Shown here: piece after piece, positions 51,101 through 63,400 of the stretch
Layout: each line of letters opens with the position of its first letter
Position numbering within the stretch: position 1 is the stretch's first letter
DNA from: Dasyornis broadbenti
Lineage: Eukaryota; Chordata; Aves; Passeriformes; Dasyornithidae
Assembly: GCA_013397935.1 (NCBI GenBank)
Contig: VZRN01005387.1
Location: 1,186,434-1,250,433, forward strand
DNA: 64,000 bases
Direction: 5' to 3'
Notes under the pieces: generated by a model
What the model was told of the DNA's origin: nothing
Seen by the model: only the letters and a program-made list of their open reading frames with translations
Databases searched by the model: none
Made by a program: the position numbers and the translations under genes

Positions 51101-53869
51101 AATTTACTGATGTGACAATACCTTCTTACCTTGAATCTTGTGGTTGCCCTTTCCACAAGCAAAAACTGAACACTTTCAACATTCTCTAAGGCAACATCAA
51201 CCCAATGAGACAGCTTTCCTCGCCCAGCTCCAAACTCAACAAAACATCTTCCTGGACCAAGTAAATGCAATTTTTCCATGTTACCTAAAATAGAAGCCTG
51301 CAAACATCAAAAGATTATTCGTGAACCAAGTAAATACATCCACTGTGAGTATTGTAATGCTTTATAGAAAAATTATTCCTTCACCGAACTGCAGAAGACT
51401 TTTCTAAGCCTTCCTTTCAGTGAGGGATTAGGGAAAAGATGATGTGTGTACAGAAAAAAGGGATTATATCTTCTCTTTTACCATATCAGATTTCCTCTGC
51501 GGGAAGCGACTGGCATTATGCACCCAGTCACTCAAATTTACAGCAGCACAATTCCACGTTCAAACCCCTCTATAGTTATTAGTAAACCAGACCAAACCTG
51601 TTGTTTCAGGTGTTTGACAGCAGATTCCCCATTCTTTGGGTCATTTAAAGCTTCTTGTAAAGCCTGGTGGGACAGTATTTGTTCCTTAAGATGAAGTTCC
51701 AGGCCTGTAGACAAATGCAGAACTTTTAGGTACAGCTTTCCAGTTTCCAAGAGTTCCTAGTTTGTAACACACATTACAATTGTGACGAGCTCAGTTTGTA
51801 GCACTAACAAAACAGGCTGTTGGGAGCATAAACCTATCATCATATGATTATAACAGAGCTGTACTGTTATCTGTACTCATATCTGAGTGTGAAAAAAAGA
51901 AAAACAAAAGGAAGGGAACACAGGATTGGTGTTTTATCATTCTTTCAATCTAGTTTATTTTTTGGAGTAAAATTTAGCTGTTGGAGGTCTGCCTGTTAAC
52001 TATTTCAGATCTGTTTTATGACACCTGCCTCATTTTTACAGGTATCTAAAAACAAAAGTAACAATGAAATATTTAATCAATACAATTTAAACCACCTTAT
52101 TTTTAGTATTTAGTATTAAGCTCACCATTACTTGCTTTTTTCAATTTGCTAATTAAGTTCTCCAGCTCTTCGATAGATAGAGAAGATAGAGCAACCTTTT
52201 TAAGAAAAAAGAAAGTGCCACCAATAAATACAAGACCTTTCCATGTCTCTATTTCTCTATAGTCATATGACAAATTGCAACATGTTATGTAAGGACTGAA
52301 CTTAAAAACAAATAATGTACTCACTTGTTTTTCTGGTATTTCTACTACATCTTTTAAACCTGCATTAATATCTTGAACAAAGTAGACCTTTAAAAAAATC
52401 ATAAGAAAATAAATTTGATTCAGTTAATTACCAGGAAGCAAATAGCTAAATTCTTCAGTGTTCTTATGGTAAGGTGCGTAGCAACAGGAATCCAGTGCAA
52501 AGTAAGACTTTGCAAGTAATTTTTCTTCCTATAGTGTGATCCTGAATCCCAGCCAGAAATCACTCTTCTGTCACATTTTTACAGGATTGAACATGTTTTT
52601 AAGAGTTAAAGCAGTCAGTGGTTACTGGACAGATTCCAGAGAGCCTTTTAAGGTTTCCCAGGGAATAGCAAAGGTGCAACACTAATGAGGCAGAAAGGCA
52701 GGCAATAAGGAAGCCACCCTTTGCTTTCTTGGAAGATCTGTTTAAACACATGTCCTGTTCTTTTCCTCAGCTGCTGTCAGCCAAGCCTCCCGTGGTTCAC
52801 TGCCAGCCTGACCTGAGTGGGCAGTTTGCTGGAACACCTAGAGCCTCCCCGCAGGTTTTGCTTTGCCAGGACAACCTCTAACCAAGTCTCTGAAATGAAT
52901 GGCATTGTGAGAGCCTTTCCCTAGGTTTGTTACCGAGAAAAATGAATTCAACGTTTTTATTTATAACTAAGAACTGAAAAGCAGTGCCAAACTACAGTGA
53001 GGAGGGGCAGAGAATACGAGGAGATTAGAACGTGAGTTGCATTTCAGCAAGTACTTATGGAGCTTCCATCCTGCCTTACAGTAGGGCTCTGCTAGAACTG
53101 CTGCCCTGCGGCTTGCAGCTGCTGTCAGTACAGAAAATTCTCTGCAGGGCTGTAACATTTAAGATCTTAAATCCGAGAGGAAGTGCTGAAATTACACTGC
53201 ACTTACGGGCTTTGGCTTCTCCCTTGAGTTACATTTCTTTAAATGCTTTTGTAGTTGGTCTTCATATACAGTGCTAAAAGCCAAATGGAGAGAAAAGTAA
53301 GTATCATGTGAATACTGACAAAGAACAGGAAAAGCATTTACATATACTCACTGTTTTGGATCAAGAGGGCACGGAATTCTTTTTCTGTCATTTTGTTCCT
53401 AGTTAGAAAAGATTTAGAAAACTCTTAAGCATGTATTCAGTGTCCTGTTTTAAAAAAGCTGTTGATTGGCATCAGCTTCATAAAACATCTACTCAGAACA
53501 AGTGGGTTAACCGGAAGGGAGAAACTGAGACAAGAATTTAATATTTGACTGGATCCTAGAAGAATAAACTCCTAATGCAAAGGCAGCGTTAGTGCTGGGC
53601 TGAAGCGAGTGCTCGGCACATGAAGGCTGAAGGGAAGGCACAGGCGCTGCCTCTCCCACCCATGCCGCCAGACCGGGCAGATCCGGAGCCCGCCCGCCCT
53701 CCCGGCCGGAGAAGGGTCCCTGCACCTCCTCGTGGCCGTGCTCTCCGCAGAAGCGCCTGCCGGGTGCCGGGATCATCCTGCAGAAGCGCCTCTTCCTCAG
53801 CACGAAGTGAGCGCAGCGCCCCGGCTCAGGCGCCGCCATTGCCGCTCCCGGCGGCCCCCGCGCAGCCAT
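48200..53869 (-). CDS. TRMT13: tRNA:m4X methyltransferase TRM13 homologue
   Basis: TRMT13 uses S-adenosylmethionine to 2'-O-methylate position 4 of the acceptor stem of certain tRNAs. The exons are 53869-53726, 53398-53352, 53273-53207, 52387-52325, 52195-52126, 51704-51598, 51297-51130, 50858-50786, 50060-49986, 49106-48707 and 48392-48200, all GT-AG and in phase, giving 468 aa (human 481). A CCCH finger uses Cys19, Cys30, Cys41 and His44. A CHHC finger of the U11-48K type uses Cys58, His64, His74 and Cys78 (CPLDPKHTVYEDQ). The methyltransferase core shows FVEFGAGRGKLSHWV near 185-199, PVVGIGKHLCG, IVIALCCHHKCDW and HYFQRMSSWATCG. Residues about 366-404 are a variable acidic Ser/Thr-rich insert. 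A second in-frame ATG at 53839 would remove 10 residues. Both ATGs have good context. SASS6 is head-to-head. Confidence 0.96.
50580..50645. repeat. TG/TA-rich microsatellite in TRMT13 intron 8
   Basis: Alternating purine-pyrimidine DNA (tatgtatgtgtg, then tgtgtatatgtgtatatacac). It is an imperfect dinucleotide repeat inside the intron between exons 8 and 9. Confidence 0.75.
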
Positions 53870-54450
53870 GTTGCTGCCCCTCCCCGCGGGCGGGAGCAAG
53901 ATGGCGGCGGAGCGGATCTTCGACCGGGAGGTGTTGGTGCGAGCGCGGGGCTGCGGCTGCGAGGAGCGGTGAGTGCGGGAGCCTCTCTGCGTTCCTTAGA
54001 GGGGATGCGAGCCACGGGCGCTTTCCTCCTGCCTGCCCTGTGCTCTGATCGCTGCCGGGCATACGAGAGCTCTGCGGTGCCTGCGCTTTGGGGCTGCTGC
54101 GGGCACCCTCCGGGTGAGGGAGGGATTGGGTCTAGCGAGGCCGGGGGCGGCCGGCGAGGGCCAGGAGGTCGCTGTGGGTGCCTCGCCAAGGATGGGGGGC
54201 CAGTTGCGGCGGAGCGAATTCGCAGTGGCTCGGCAGAAGCGTCGCTGTGCCCGGGGCTGAGGCGACCCGAGGGCCGGGCGGCTGCCGGGCCCCGCGCGGT
54301 GTTTGGCGTCTCCTGGGCCGCAGCGTCGCCCGCGGGCGGTCCCGCCTTTCCCTGCCTCACCCCCTGCACCGCGGCCTCCTCAGCCGCGGCTCCTCCTCAG
54401 CGCCCCGCGGCCCAGGACCCGCGGGTCTGAGCCACCTGTGAAGGTACGCA
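53600..54450. promoter_or_regulatory. Bidirectional CpG-island promoter of TRMT13 and SASS6
   Basis: One CpG island covers TRMT13 exon 1, SASS6 exon 1 and the start of SASS6 intron 1. The two start codons are separated by only 31 bases (53870-53900). The SASS6 ATG lies in AAGATGGCGGC (53898-53908), a YY1-type element. On the other strand both TRMT13 ATGs start similar words (ATGGCTGC and ATGGCGGC). No TATA box is present. The 5' UTR of at least one gene probably lies in the coding exon of the other. Confidence 0.85.
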
Positions 54451-57400
54451 CGGCGGTGGTGTCTGGGGAAGCCCAGACGTGCCTTGTGTGAAGCGTCCGT
54501 TCAAAATACAGTGAATTTCGGCACTGTGGGTCCTGTCTGGATTAGACGGGGCGTGCCTGGCGTACCTGTGTGAGAGGGTGCGGAAAGGTTGATGTTTGTG
54601 GTATATATTGTAGTGCGAGTAACTTCGTACTCGACAACAAGTCATTGAAGACAAGGTAGCACTGTATAAATGATTTTCAGAAGTTTGAGCAATCGTTAAT
54701 GAATTTCAACAGGCTTTTCCAAGGATTCTAATTTCTGGACAAAGTTGCAAAACTTCTGCCTTGCTATTTAAAGTCTGGTGGATAACAAGCAGTAGAAAAA
54801 AATGACTGAGGAGCTGCAATGACTGATACGGTTATGTATTAGTAGGAGCTGTCGGTGGGAACTTTCTAAAAGTTTCTGCCTAAATTTTTTTTTTTAAATG
54901 TCATTGATTTCTGTAATGCAGCTGTGAAGACATGTTATTTGGATAATGTTTTCTTGATTTTTTTTTTCTGAGTTTCATCTTTTTGTACACAGGAAATTAA
55001 ATGTTCGAGTGAATATTGAACTTCTGTCAATTTCTAATCCTGTTCATAGAAAGGTTTGTAAACGAATCATATCTATGCTATTGATTAGGTATTACCTGAA
55101 TTTCATTGTATAAAAGGAAAAGTAAAATGGAATTTTAGTGTTTGCCATTTGACCTTTCTTTATTTTTTATGTAATTTTTTGAGTAACTCAGTTGGTTTAG
55201 TTGGTGCTTTCCCACCCCTGCATCCCGCTCCAGCTTTTTTAGCCCTCTATTTTAGCTTGGCTGTTGATGTGTCTTAGCAAATTTACATATTAAAAGTATT
55301 TGGACGCCCTCAGGGGAGCATGAGTTAGAACTTAAGAGTACCTTGAGGTCAAGTACTAAATTGGGAGTGGGAAAATAACAATGATACCACTACGGGAGAT
55401 TTTGTAATCTCTTTTGTTGTATACCTGATTTGTCACTAAACTGTTCATCCACTGAGCATAATGTTAAGACTGGTCATGAGTTGGTTATAGTGTTGCTGAG
55501 CAAATATTTGTTTGTAAAGGAATACAGCAGTTCTTGGTAAGATTCTGCTGCTGGTGGCAGCAATAACAGTATTTCTCACTGTGCAGAAGCCATTCAGTTA
55601 GAACTGTGTACTGGAGCCTGGAAGTGCAATTGGGTACTCAGAGTTTAAGGTTTTGACTTGGTTTGTTTCTGTGAAAAAGAGTTTTCCTTGTTTTCTTACT
55701 ATAGTATTTGAAGTTGTATTAATTGATAATGTCTCACACATTCTGAATCAGTTGCCACAATTATATTGTATTTTTGGTTAAACAGCAGAAATATTCAGTA
55801 GTGTTTGCAATACTGGTTGAAAATATTTAAAGACTCCCGGGTACCTTATAGTATTTTAATCATATGTAAATATACATCTTTTTAGGACTTAGCTGTTCGA
55901 TTGACTGATGACACTGATCCTTTTTTCCTTTATAACCTTGTGATATCAGAGGAAGATTTCCAAAGGTAAGTGAAATTACATTATTTTCTCTGTAAAATGT
56001 TTCTAAACGGCAAAAAAGAACAAGGGAATATTTTTAGCTTAGAGTGGTTATGTTAAAATTCAGGTTTTGGCATTTTTCAGTTGGGGGTTTTATCAGTGTT
56101 TTGTCAGCATTTTTCTCTCACCAGTCGGTGAAACAGCCAGGTTCAGGAAGGTGAGCAGCTCAGGTTACAGAGGAATGTTGGGATTCTGATGTTAAGTTCC
56201 CTGCAGGGACACAGTACCACAGTTCCTATCACTGCTGGTATCTTCTGTTTACCTAACTACTTCTTATAGACTGTTGTGTGTATGAACTAGTTCAGGAAGT
56301 GATTATGAGAGGAAAGTCTGTTTGCATGGACATGGATTCACAGACCTAAGCCTGTGTCTTAGCGGTTTCTTGTGTAATTGTATGCTTGGGTCTCATTTAT
56401 TTACTCAGAATTTGATCATCAAATTTGAATGCTAGGCATGAACAGTTCAGTTTTTTGCCTTCTTTGTTTGCTTCTTTGTTTGGTTTGTTTTGGGTTTGGT
56501 TTGTTTTTGTTTTTTTCTTTTGTTTTGTTGTGGGGTTTTGGTTAGGTTTTTTTGTTTGAGTTTTTTGTGGGGGAGTGGCCTTGGTGTGATCAGTGTATGG
56601 ATCAAAAGGCAAAAGTGTTTGCAAAAGAGATGTGCAGAAGTGTTCTATTGCACAGAGGTACAGCTTTGTGCATGCACCGCTGGATGTTTCTGTCGCTGAG
56701 TTTGCTGTGTCTGTGGAGAAGGGGTGCAGTGGAACAGGCGAGTAGGTGACAGAGGTGATGGCTGTCTCCCCTCCTTGTCCTTTGCTTGTTCCCTGTGCCC
56801 TGTCCCACAAGTGCTCCACGCTGTGCTGTGAGGATGATGCCTTCTCAAAGGAGCACACTTGGTACACCACAGCAACCTCTGTTTTTAATTAGTGCAGCCC
56901 ATTTGCAAGAACTCTGGTGATCAGAAATATCCTCTGGGGATTATTATCCAAGACCAGGGTGACCCTGCTCAAGCAGGGAGGTTGGACCAACTGACCCACT
57001 GTGGTCCTGTCCAACCTGACCACTTCTGTGACTTGGTGATATGTGGACACATTTCTTCTGATTGCAAATAACATGCTAGTAAACTTTAATGACATGATCA
57101 GAACAAGTTCTTTTTACTTGTGAAAACAAAATACTTGTTAACATTTTTTTCCTCTCTGTTTATATAGTTTGAAATCCCAACAAGGTCTCTTGGTAGACTT
57201 CTCTGCTTTCCCACAGAAGTTTATAGATCTGCTTCAGCAATGCATTCAGGAGCAGAACAAAGACGTCCCAAGGTAGGTCACAAGTGTGTGCCGCATTGCT
57301 CTGCGTGTACCTGTTGAGTTCTTAAAATACTTGTCAATCACTCAGACTGAGAAGAGTCAGTAGAACAAAGGTGATCTGACCTGCCCCTGACCTGGATATA

Positions 57401-60400
57401 AGTTGGTGGCTGATGTGACTGGCAAAACCTGAGTCTTGGGAGGAGAATTTTTTCCCGAGCAATAACTGGACAGCCTTTTATTGCACATATAAAATTATAT
57501 TTTATTGGAAAATATCTTCTAGGATCCACAAGTAGTTTCAGAAAAAAAATACGCTAAACAATCGTTTATCTTGGTTTTTCCTTAGGTTTTTGCTGCAATT
57601 AGTTTCTTCAGCACCTGCTCTAGATCACACACCTGTCTCTTTAAATGTAGTGGAGACCAACCCTTTCAAGCACCTTACCCATCTGTCTCTAAAATTCCTA
57701 CCGGGAACTGATACAGAAATAAAGAAGTTTTTAGCCAGCTGTTTGAAATGCCTTAAGGTAAAATGAAAGTTTGTCGTAACTTCAACTAGGCCTTGATGCT
57801 GTGTGTACTTAAGCATTTTTTTCCATTCTGAATAATTCAGAAGTATGTACCAAATCGTGTACTCTGGTTTGTTTTTCCTTTTAGCCTGAATATGTGATTG
57901 CGTGGAGCTACTTAGGTGCATGTTGTAAAATGTAAATTGCTGCTGTCACCCTGGCAATGAAAATACTCTCTGTGCATTCAGCCATGCACTGTTATTTGTG
58001 GTGGCAGAAATGGAGGTGTTTTACACGCAGTGCCTGTGGTGTGCAGCTGCTGAATGCTCGGGCTGCTTCAGCTCCCCTGCTGCACAGCCTGTGCTGATGG
58101 CCAAAGCAGCTGCAGGGGTGACTTGCTGTAACCTCTCAGTCTTTGTTCTGCACTTGGGTGTAGAAAAGCATGGTCTGGTGGTCATCGTGAGGCTTGATGG
58201 GCTTCAAAGGACTAATGGCTATAAATAGCAAGTTAAAATTGGAATGTTGATGCAGTTTGGTAGCATGCTAAGTTTGATTTAATGACAAAGTAAAGGTCTC
58301 ATAGTTTGACTGTTGTCTGTTTGTTTCATAGCCTGGGATTTGTCTCTCCTACTGTCATGTTTCTAGGCAAGTAATAAGCCATTTTAATAACACAGATTTA
58401 CAGTATTTCAGTTGATTTGTTGTTTAATTCCTTTGTAAACAAGTCTTCATGATAAGATACTATTTCCTTGTAGAAATTTGGTAAGAATTTAATTTGGGGT
58501 TCTTACATTGTGGGCTAATGCCATTTCTTTTAAATTTACTAGTTATGTCTTACTCAATGTGACACTTATTAAATAAGAAGATTTTTTTCACAAATACAGT
58601 GGGTGTGTGGGTGCTCAGGCAGGCTGTGCTGATTAAATGGAAGCTGAATGCCACTTGTGTTGTGGGAGTGGGAGCTAAGGATTTGACTCTATGTCAATTT
58701 GTACATAGGAGGATAAAATGATGTTGGAAGAAAAGCTTAAAAAAACTGAAGAGGATCTTAACAGGCAACTCAGCTATACTCAACAGGTAACATAAACTTT
58801 TAACTTTTGTACCTTGGACTTTTTTTGATCTGTGGGAAATGTCCCTGTTTTTTAGGCTGGTTGGTTAGCCACTACATAGCCAAGATAATTGACTTGAGAG
58901 TGAGTGAAAAGAAGAAAACAGTCTACTGTAGCTTTTCTAGAGAGTGAAGAAAGCCTGCAGCTGAAGAATTAAATTGAGTTCTTGCAGTACTAAAGCAGAA
59001 TTTTACTGTATTTTGTGCAGAGGTCTGTCTGTCGACACAAATTGAATAGTAAATTATATGGTCACATGGAGATAAATGATAAATACACTTCATGTATTCC
59101 TTGAATCGTTGGAAATCCTTTCATTTGGAAAAATTGTGAAACTGTGGTAAATAAATTGGAAGTCTTGGACTTTAATTACTCGACTCCTTTGGGATTTTTG
59201 CAGTCACCTTTGTGATTCAAGAGAATGATTTGGGTCAGATTCTGCAATTATCGAGGTGACTTTTTTGACTACAGTGAAATAGAACAATTCCATTAAAACT
59301 CCTGTTATAATTCGTGATTGGAATGGAATATTCATTTTTCTCTTGTCTGCAGCTCCAGTTTGAGTTACTGGAATGTGTTTGGTGAATGGAATGCAGAATT
59401 ACAAAATAAAAAGAGGAAAAGATGCAGCTGAAGGACTTTATTTCTTTTTCTCCCCAGTAGAGTGTTTTGTTGTTACAAGGGTAGGGAGCATCAGCAGGCT
59501 GGTCTTTCACTCTTAAATAGTGATTGGGAAAAAAAAGCAATTGGAAGCTAAGATTATTTTATCCACAGTGTTAGAAAAGTGCTCTTCAGCTTCTCAGTGC
59601 CTTACTTTTCTTGGTTACAAAATTAACATATTTCAGCTTCTGATGCTGAAATTTAGACTTTTCTTAATTATTCCATATGCTTTTAATAAGTAACAGTAAA
59701 GAACCACTCAGTATTGACTGAAATGCTTACATTTTTAAGCTCTATGTGCTTTGTCAAACTTTAAACAGTGCTTGTCAGAGAAGAGCCGGGAACTTGACAA
59801 ACTGAAAAACGAATGGACATCCTACACTACAGCTCTAAGCAACAAACACTCTCAGGAGCTGACAAATGAAAAGGAAAGAGCTCTCCAGGTATGATGGCTG
59901 AAAAGAATGAACAGGATTCTTATATGTGAATAGTCAGAGTCAGTGAATAACTACTTCATTTCTTTGCTTCCCACAGACACAAACTCAGTACCAACAGCAG
60001 CATGAACAACAGAAAAAGGAACTGGAAAATTTGCATCAGAAAAGTATTCAGCAGTTGCAGAACAAACTCTCGGAACTTGAGGTCATCAATAAAGACCTAA
60101 CAGAGAGGAGATACAAAGGAGACTCCACAGTCAGAGAACTGAAAGCAAAGCTCTCTGGATTAGAAGATGTATGGCTTCCCAATACCCCAAATCAAGCTTT
60201 CTGCTGTTAGAGCATTAACAGTGCCTGCTTGGGCACATCATAGGAAATATACCATATTATGTTTGTTCATCTCCTCTTCATTCCATATTATGCTTATTAT
60301 TTAAATATGTCTGTTTAAATTACTATTACAGGCTTTCTTGAAAAACAAAATTCAATTCCTTCCCAACATTTAGGAATGTCAAAGAGCAAAGCAGGAGGTG

Positions 60401-63400
60401 CTGTCCCTGCGCCGGGAGAACACAACTCTGGATGCCGAATGTCACGAAAAAGAGAAACTCGTTAATCAGCTGCAGACACGGGTTGCTGTCCTGGAACAAG
60501 AGATCAAAGACAAAGATCAGCTCATCACTAGAACAAAAGAAGTCTTAGATGCGACACAAGAGCAAAAGGTTTCTTCAAGAATTTTCTTTAAACTTGGTAG
60601 AACCTTCTTTATTGTGGTTTCCATAGAATAGCAGGTGACCAGTTTTCAGGAATACAGCAAGTCAGCTTTCAAATGTAGTTAAGATTCTAAATTACGGCAT
60701 CAAAAGTATACTGGATTTAAGTTTAACATTGTGGTACTGGAGTTATAGCTGATGGTATTTTTGGTAAGAAAAAAAAGGATTAATTGAGATCCTATGAAAT
60801 TTGACTGAAAAGCACTGAATGATTTCTTGTAAGGATAGTTCTCAAAGAATTATGAACATTCTACTTGAAACCATAAACAATATCTATCGCAGCTTTATTA
60901 TATTTTGTAATATTCTTTTCAAGGTGATACTGGAAGAGAGTACAGAGGAAAAACAAAGACATGTTGAAAAACTGGAGACAACAATTAAGTCGCTGTCAGC
61001 TGAACTCCTTAAGGTTTGTTTGTGCATGACACTTCCCTTGAGCAACATCTTCCTTATCCTTAGGTGTTTATTTTTGTAATACATGGTTTGGGTTTTTTTT
61101 TAATAGGCTAATGAAATTATCAAGAAGTTACAAGGAGATTTGAAAACTCTAATGAGTAAATTAAAATTGAAAAATACAGTAACAATTCAGCAAGAAAAAC
61201 TATTGGCAGAAAAAGAAGAGAAACTTCAAAAAGAGCAGAGGGAATCGCAGGAGATGGGACAATCCCTTCGAGTGAAAGAACAGGAGGTATTGATGGGTTA
61301 ATCTTCTGTGCTGGAAATGCTGTTGTATGGACTTTGTTAGGTGTTGTGGGGTTTAACTTAGTTATAGCAATAAGGTCTTAAATCTTTTCATGGAATGGAA
61401 TATACTCTTTTACTTGGGTAGCATGTTTATTCAGGTGCGTAATCAACTTTGTTTTTTAATGTTAATCTGCTTTGTAAAAGCCATCCATTTAGATGGAAGA
61501 AAACTATAATTGTTTTAAGAGAACAGAACAATGTAGTGGATTAATCAGCATCCTTTAGAAGGGACATTAATGTGTAAGTTGGTGATGGGAACAAGAACAG
61601 GAACAGAGTGAACCTTTTTCTTCCATTAAGGACATTCCCGTTTTGAGTCCTTGCACTATTTAATCATAGAAAAATAAAGGTCAGAAAGGATTCTGGCTGT
61701 CACCTTGTTGAAATCCTGGCTAAAAATAGGGCTTCCTTTAGAAGAATTACCATATTGCTTTTGTGAAAAACTGAGTTCAGACTTCTTTAAATTTAGAACA
61801 CCTTCATAAGTGCTTTTTTTATTGTTGTTTGTAGTTAGTAGCTCATGATGGTGTTACAATTTTTATGGGAATTACAGGTTTGCAAGCTACAAGAGCAGCT
61901 GGAAAGTACAATACAAAAACTAGAAGAAAGTAAGCAGTTACTGAAAACCAATGAAAATGGTAGGTTTATACAGTTTGATTTCTCCCTCTGTAAAAATGAC
62001 CCCGTAATCTCACTACTGCTGAAATTAATGGAAGCAGCTTTTGGGGTTTTTGTGAAGAGCTGCAATTATTGTCATGTATGCAAAACAAGCCTCTGGCTGT
62101 TGTGGGCATGCAACAGTCAAGAGCTGTATGCAGGAAAGCTTTCGCTTGGAGCTGGTGCTTGGGGCTGTGGGGAGGGATGGGTGCTCAGAGGCCTGGAGCG
62201 AGGGAGGAAGCTTCAACAAATGGTTTTCCATGGGACTAGGGAGGAAAAATACCCAGGGAGCTGTCACTTTTTGTGAGGAAGGGCTACTGGGCATTTCAAA
62301 CAGCTTGTAGGAGGTAGGAAATGGACTTGAGCTTTTTCTTCCTCTCTGCAGTTATCACGTGGTTGAACAGGCAGCTGAGTGAAGTGCAGATGGCAAAGAA
62401 GGTGGACAGTCCTGCCAGTGCCCATGGGGGTGGGAGAGCTGCGGTTTCACCTCACAGCATGGTAAGGCAGAGCTGTAAATAACACATTAGTGAGGTACTC
62501 ATCAGCTGCTAAAATGCAGAGCCTTAAAAGAGGGGGGAAAAAAAGTGCTTTCATTTTCTTCTGGCCATACGGTTTTGGGAGTTTTTGTTTCCTTTTTTCT
62601 TCCCAATGTTATGATTCCCTCTTGGCTGCTTCTTGATGTCCTGGGCCTTGTAGGTGACAATCTTCCAAGATTGTTTACATAAAATACACAAAATACACAA
62701 ACCAATACAGAATTTGCTTGGGAAAGATGAAGTGCAGGGTGAAGGCAAAAAAAAAGCATTTTTGTGTTGAAAGGTTAACTTATTAATTATAATTATCTTT
62801 GTAACAGTTAAAAAATGAAATGTACTGTTTGAACACTCCTAGTGATTTTTAGAAACGTGAAAGTCAAGGCCTGAGGAACACTGCCTGCAATCATTGTTGA
62901 ATAGCATAACTTGTTGGTTCTCAGTGTGTGTTGTACAGATCTCTGCTGTCACAGAGTGACAACAGGAATTGATGAGCTGCTTGTTCATAGGGGAAGGGCA
63001 TGTTCACACAAAGAGGTCTCTTGAGTTGTCGCTGGATACATTTAATATTTTAATCAATTACTGGGTGTGTAGCTTGTTACTAGCTAAGAGTGCTCACCTT
63101 GTCTTAACTTTTTTAAAGTTATGTTTGCCTATAGCATGCAAATCTTGGAAAAGTGATGCTTTCTTCCCACAGGGAAGACTGATATAAATGTTGGCTTTGT
63201 AGTGGCATTTAGTTGTTAACTTTGGAATTTTTAATCTTTACAATTACTTCAAGAATTGTGTTTCTCTTTTATGGATGTATTCCTATTTCTTTTACAGCCT
63301 GACCGACCATCCTTTCACAGCTCAGGAATCCATCATCCCATTTCTCCTCTGTATGCCTTCCAGAACTTTCTGGAACCCACACACGGCAAAAATGGCAATT

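Noticed and set aside
53870..53899. A TRMT13 start 10 codons upstream of 53869
   Set aside because: The codon at 53899 is TTG, not ATG. Normal initiation at 53869 or 53839 explains the protein.
53732..54430. A 232-codon plus frame and a 190-codon minus frame at the TRMT13/SASS6 promoter
   Set aside because: CpG-island artefacts. They cross the true first exons out of frame and encode biased sequence.
56397..56870. A 157-codon minus frame in SASS6 intron 3
   Set aside because: Mostly a Lys/Thr/Asn/Gln run produced by the T/G-rich repeat on the other strand.
58010..58225. Possible CR1 sense fragment in SASS6 intron 5
   Set aside because: Only scattered words such as gaggcttgatggg resemble CR1. 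The order is not preserved well enough to call.
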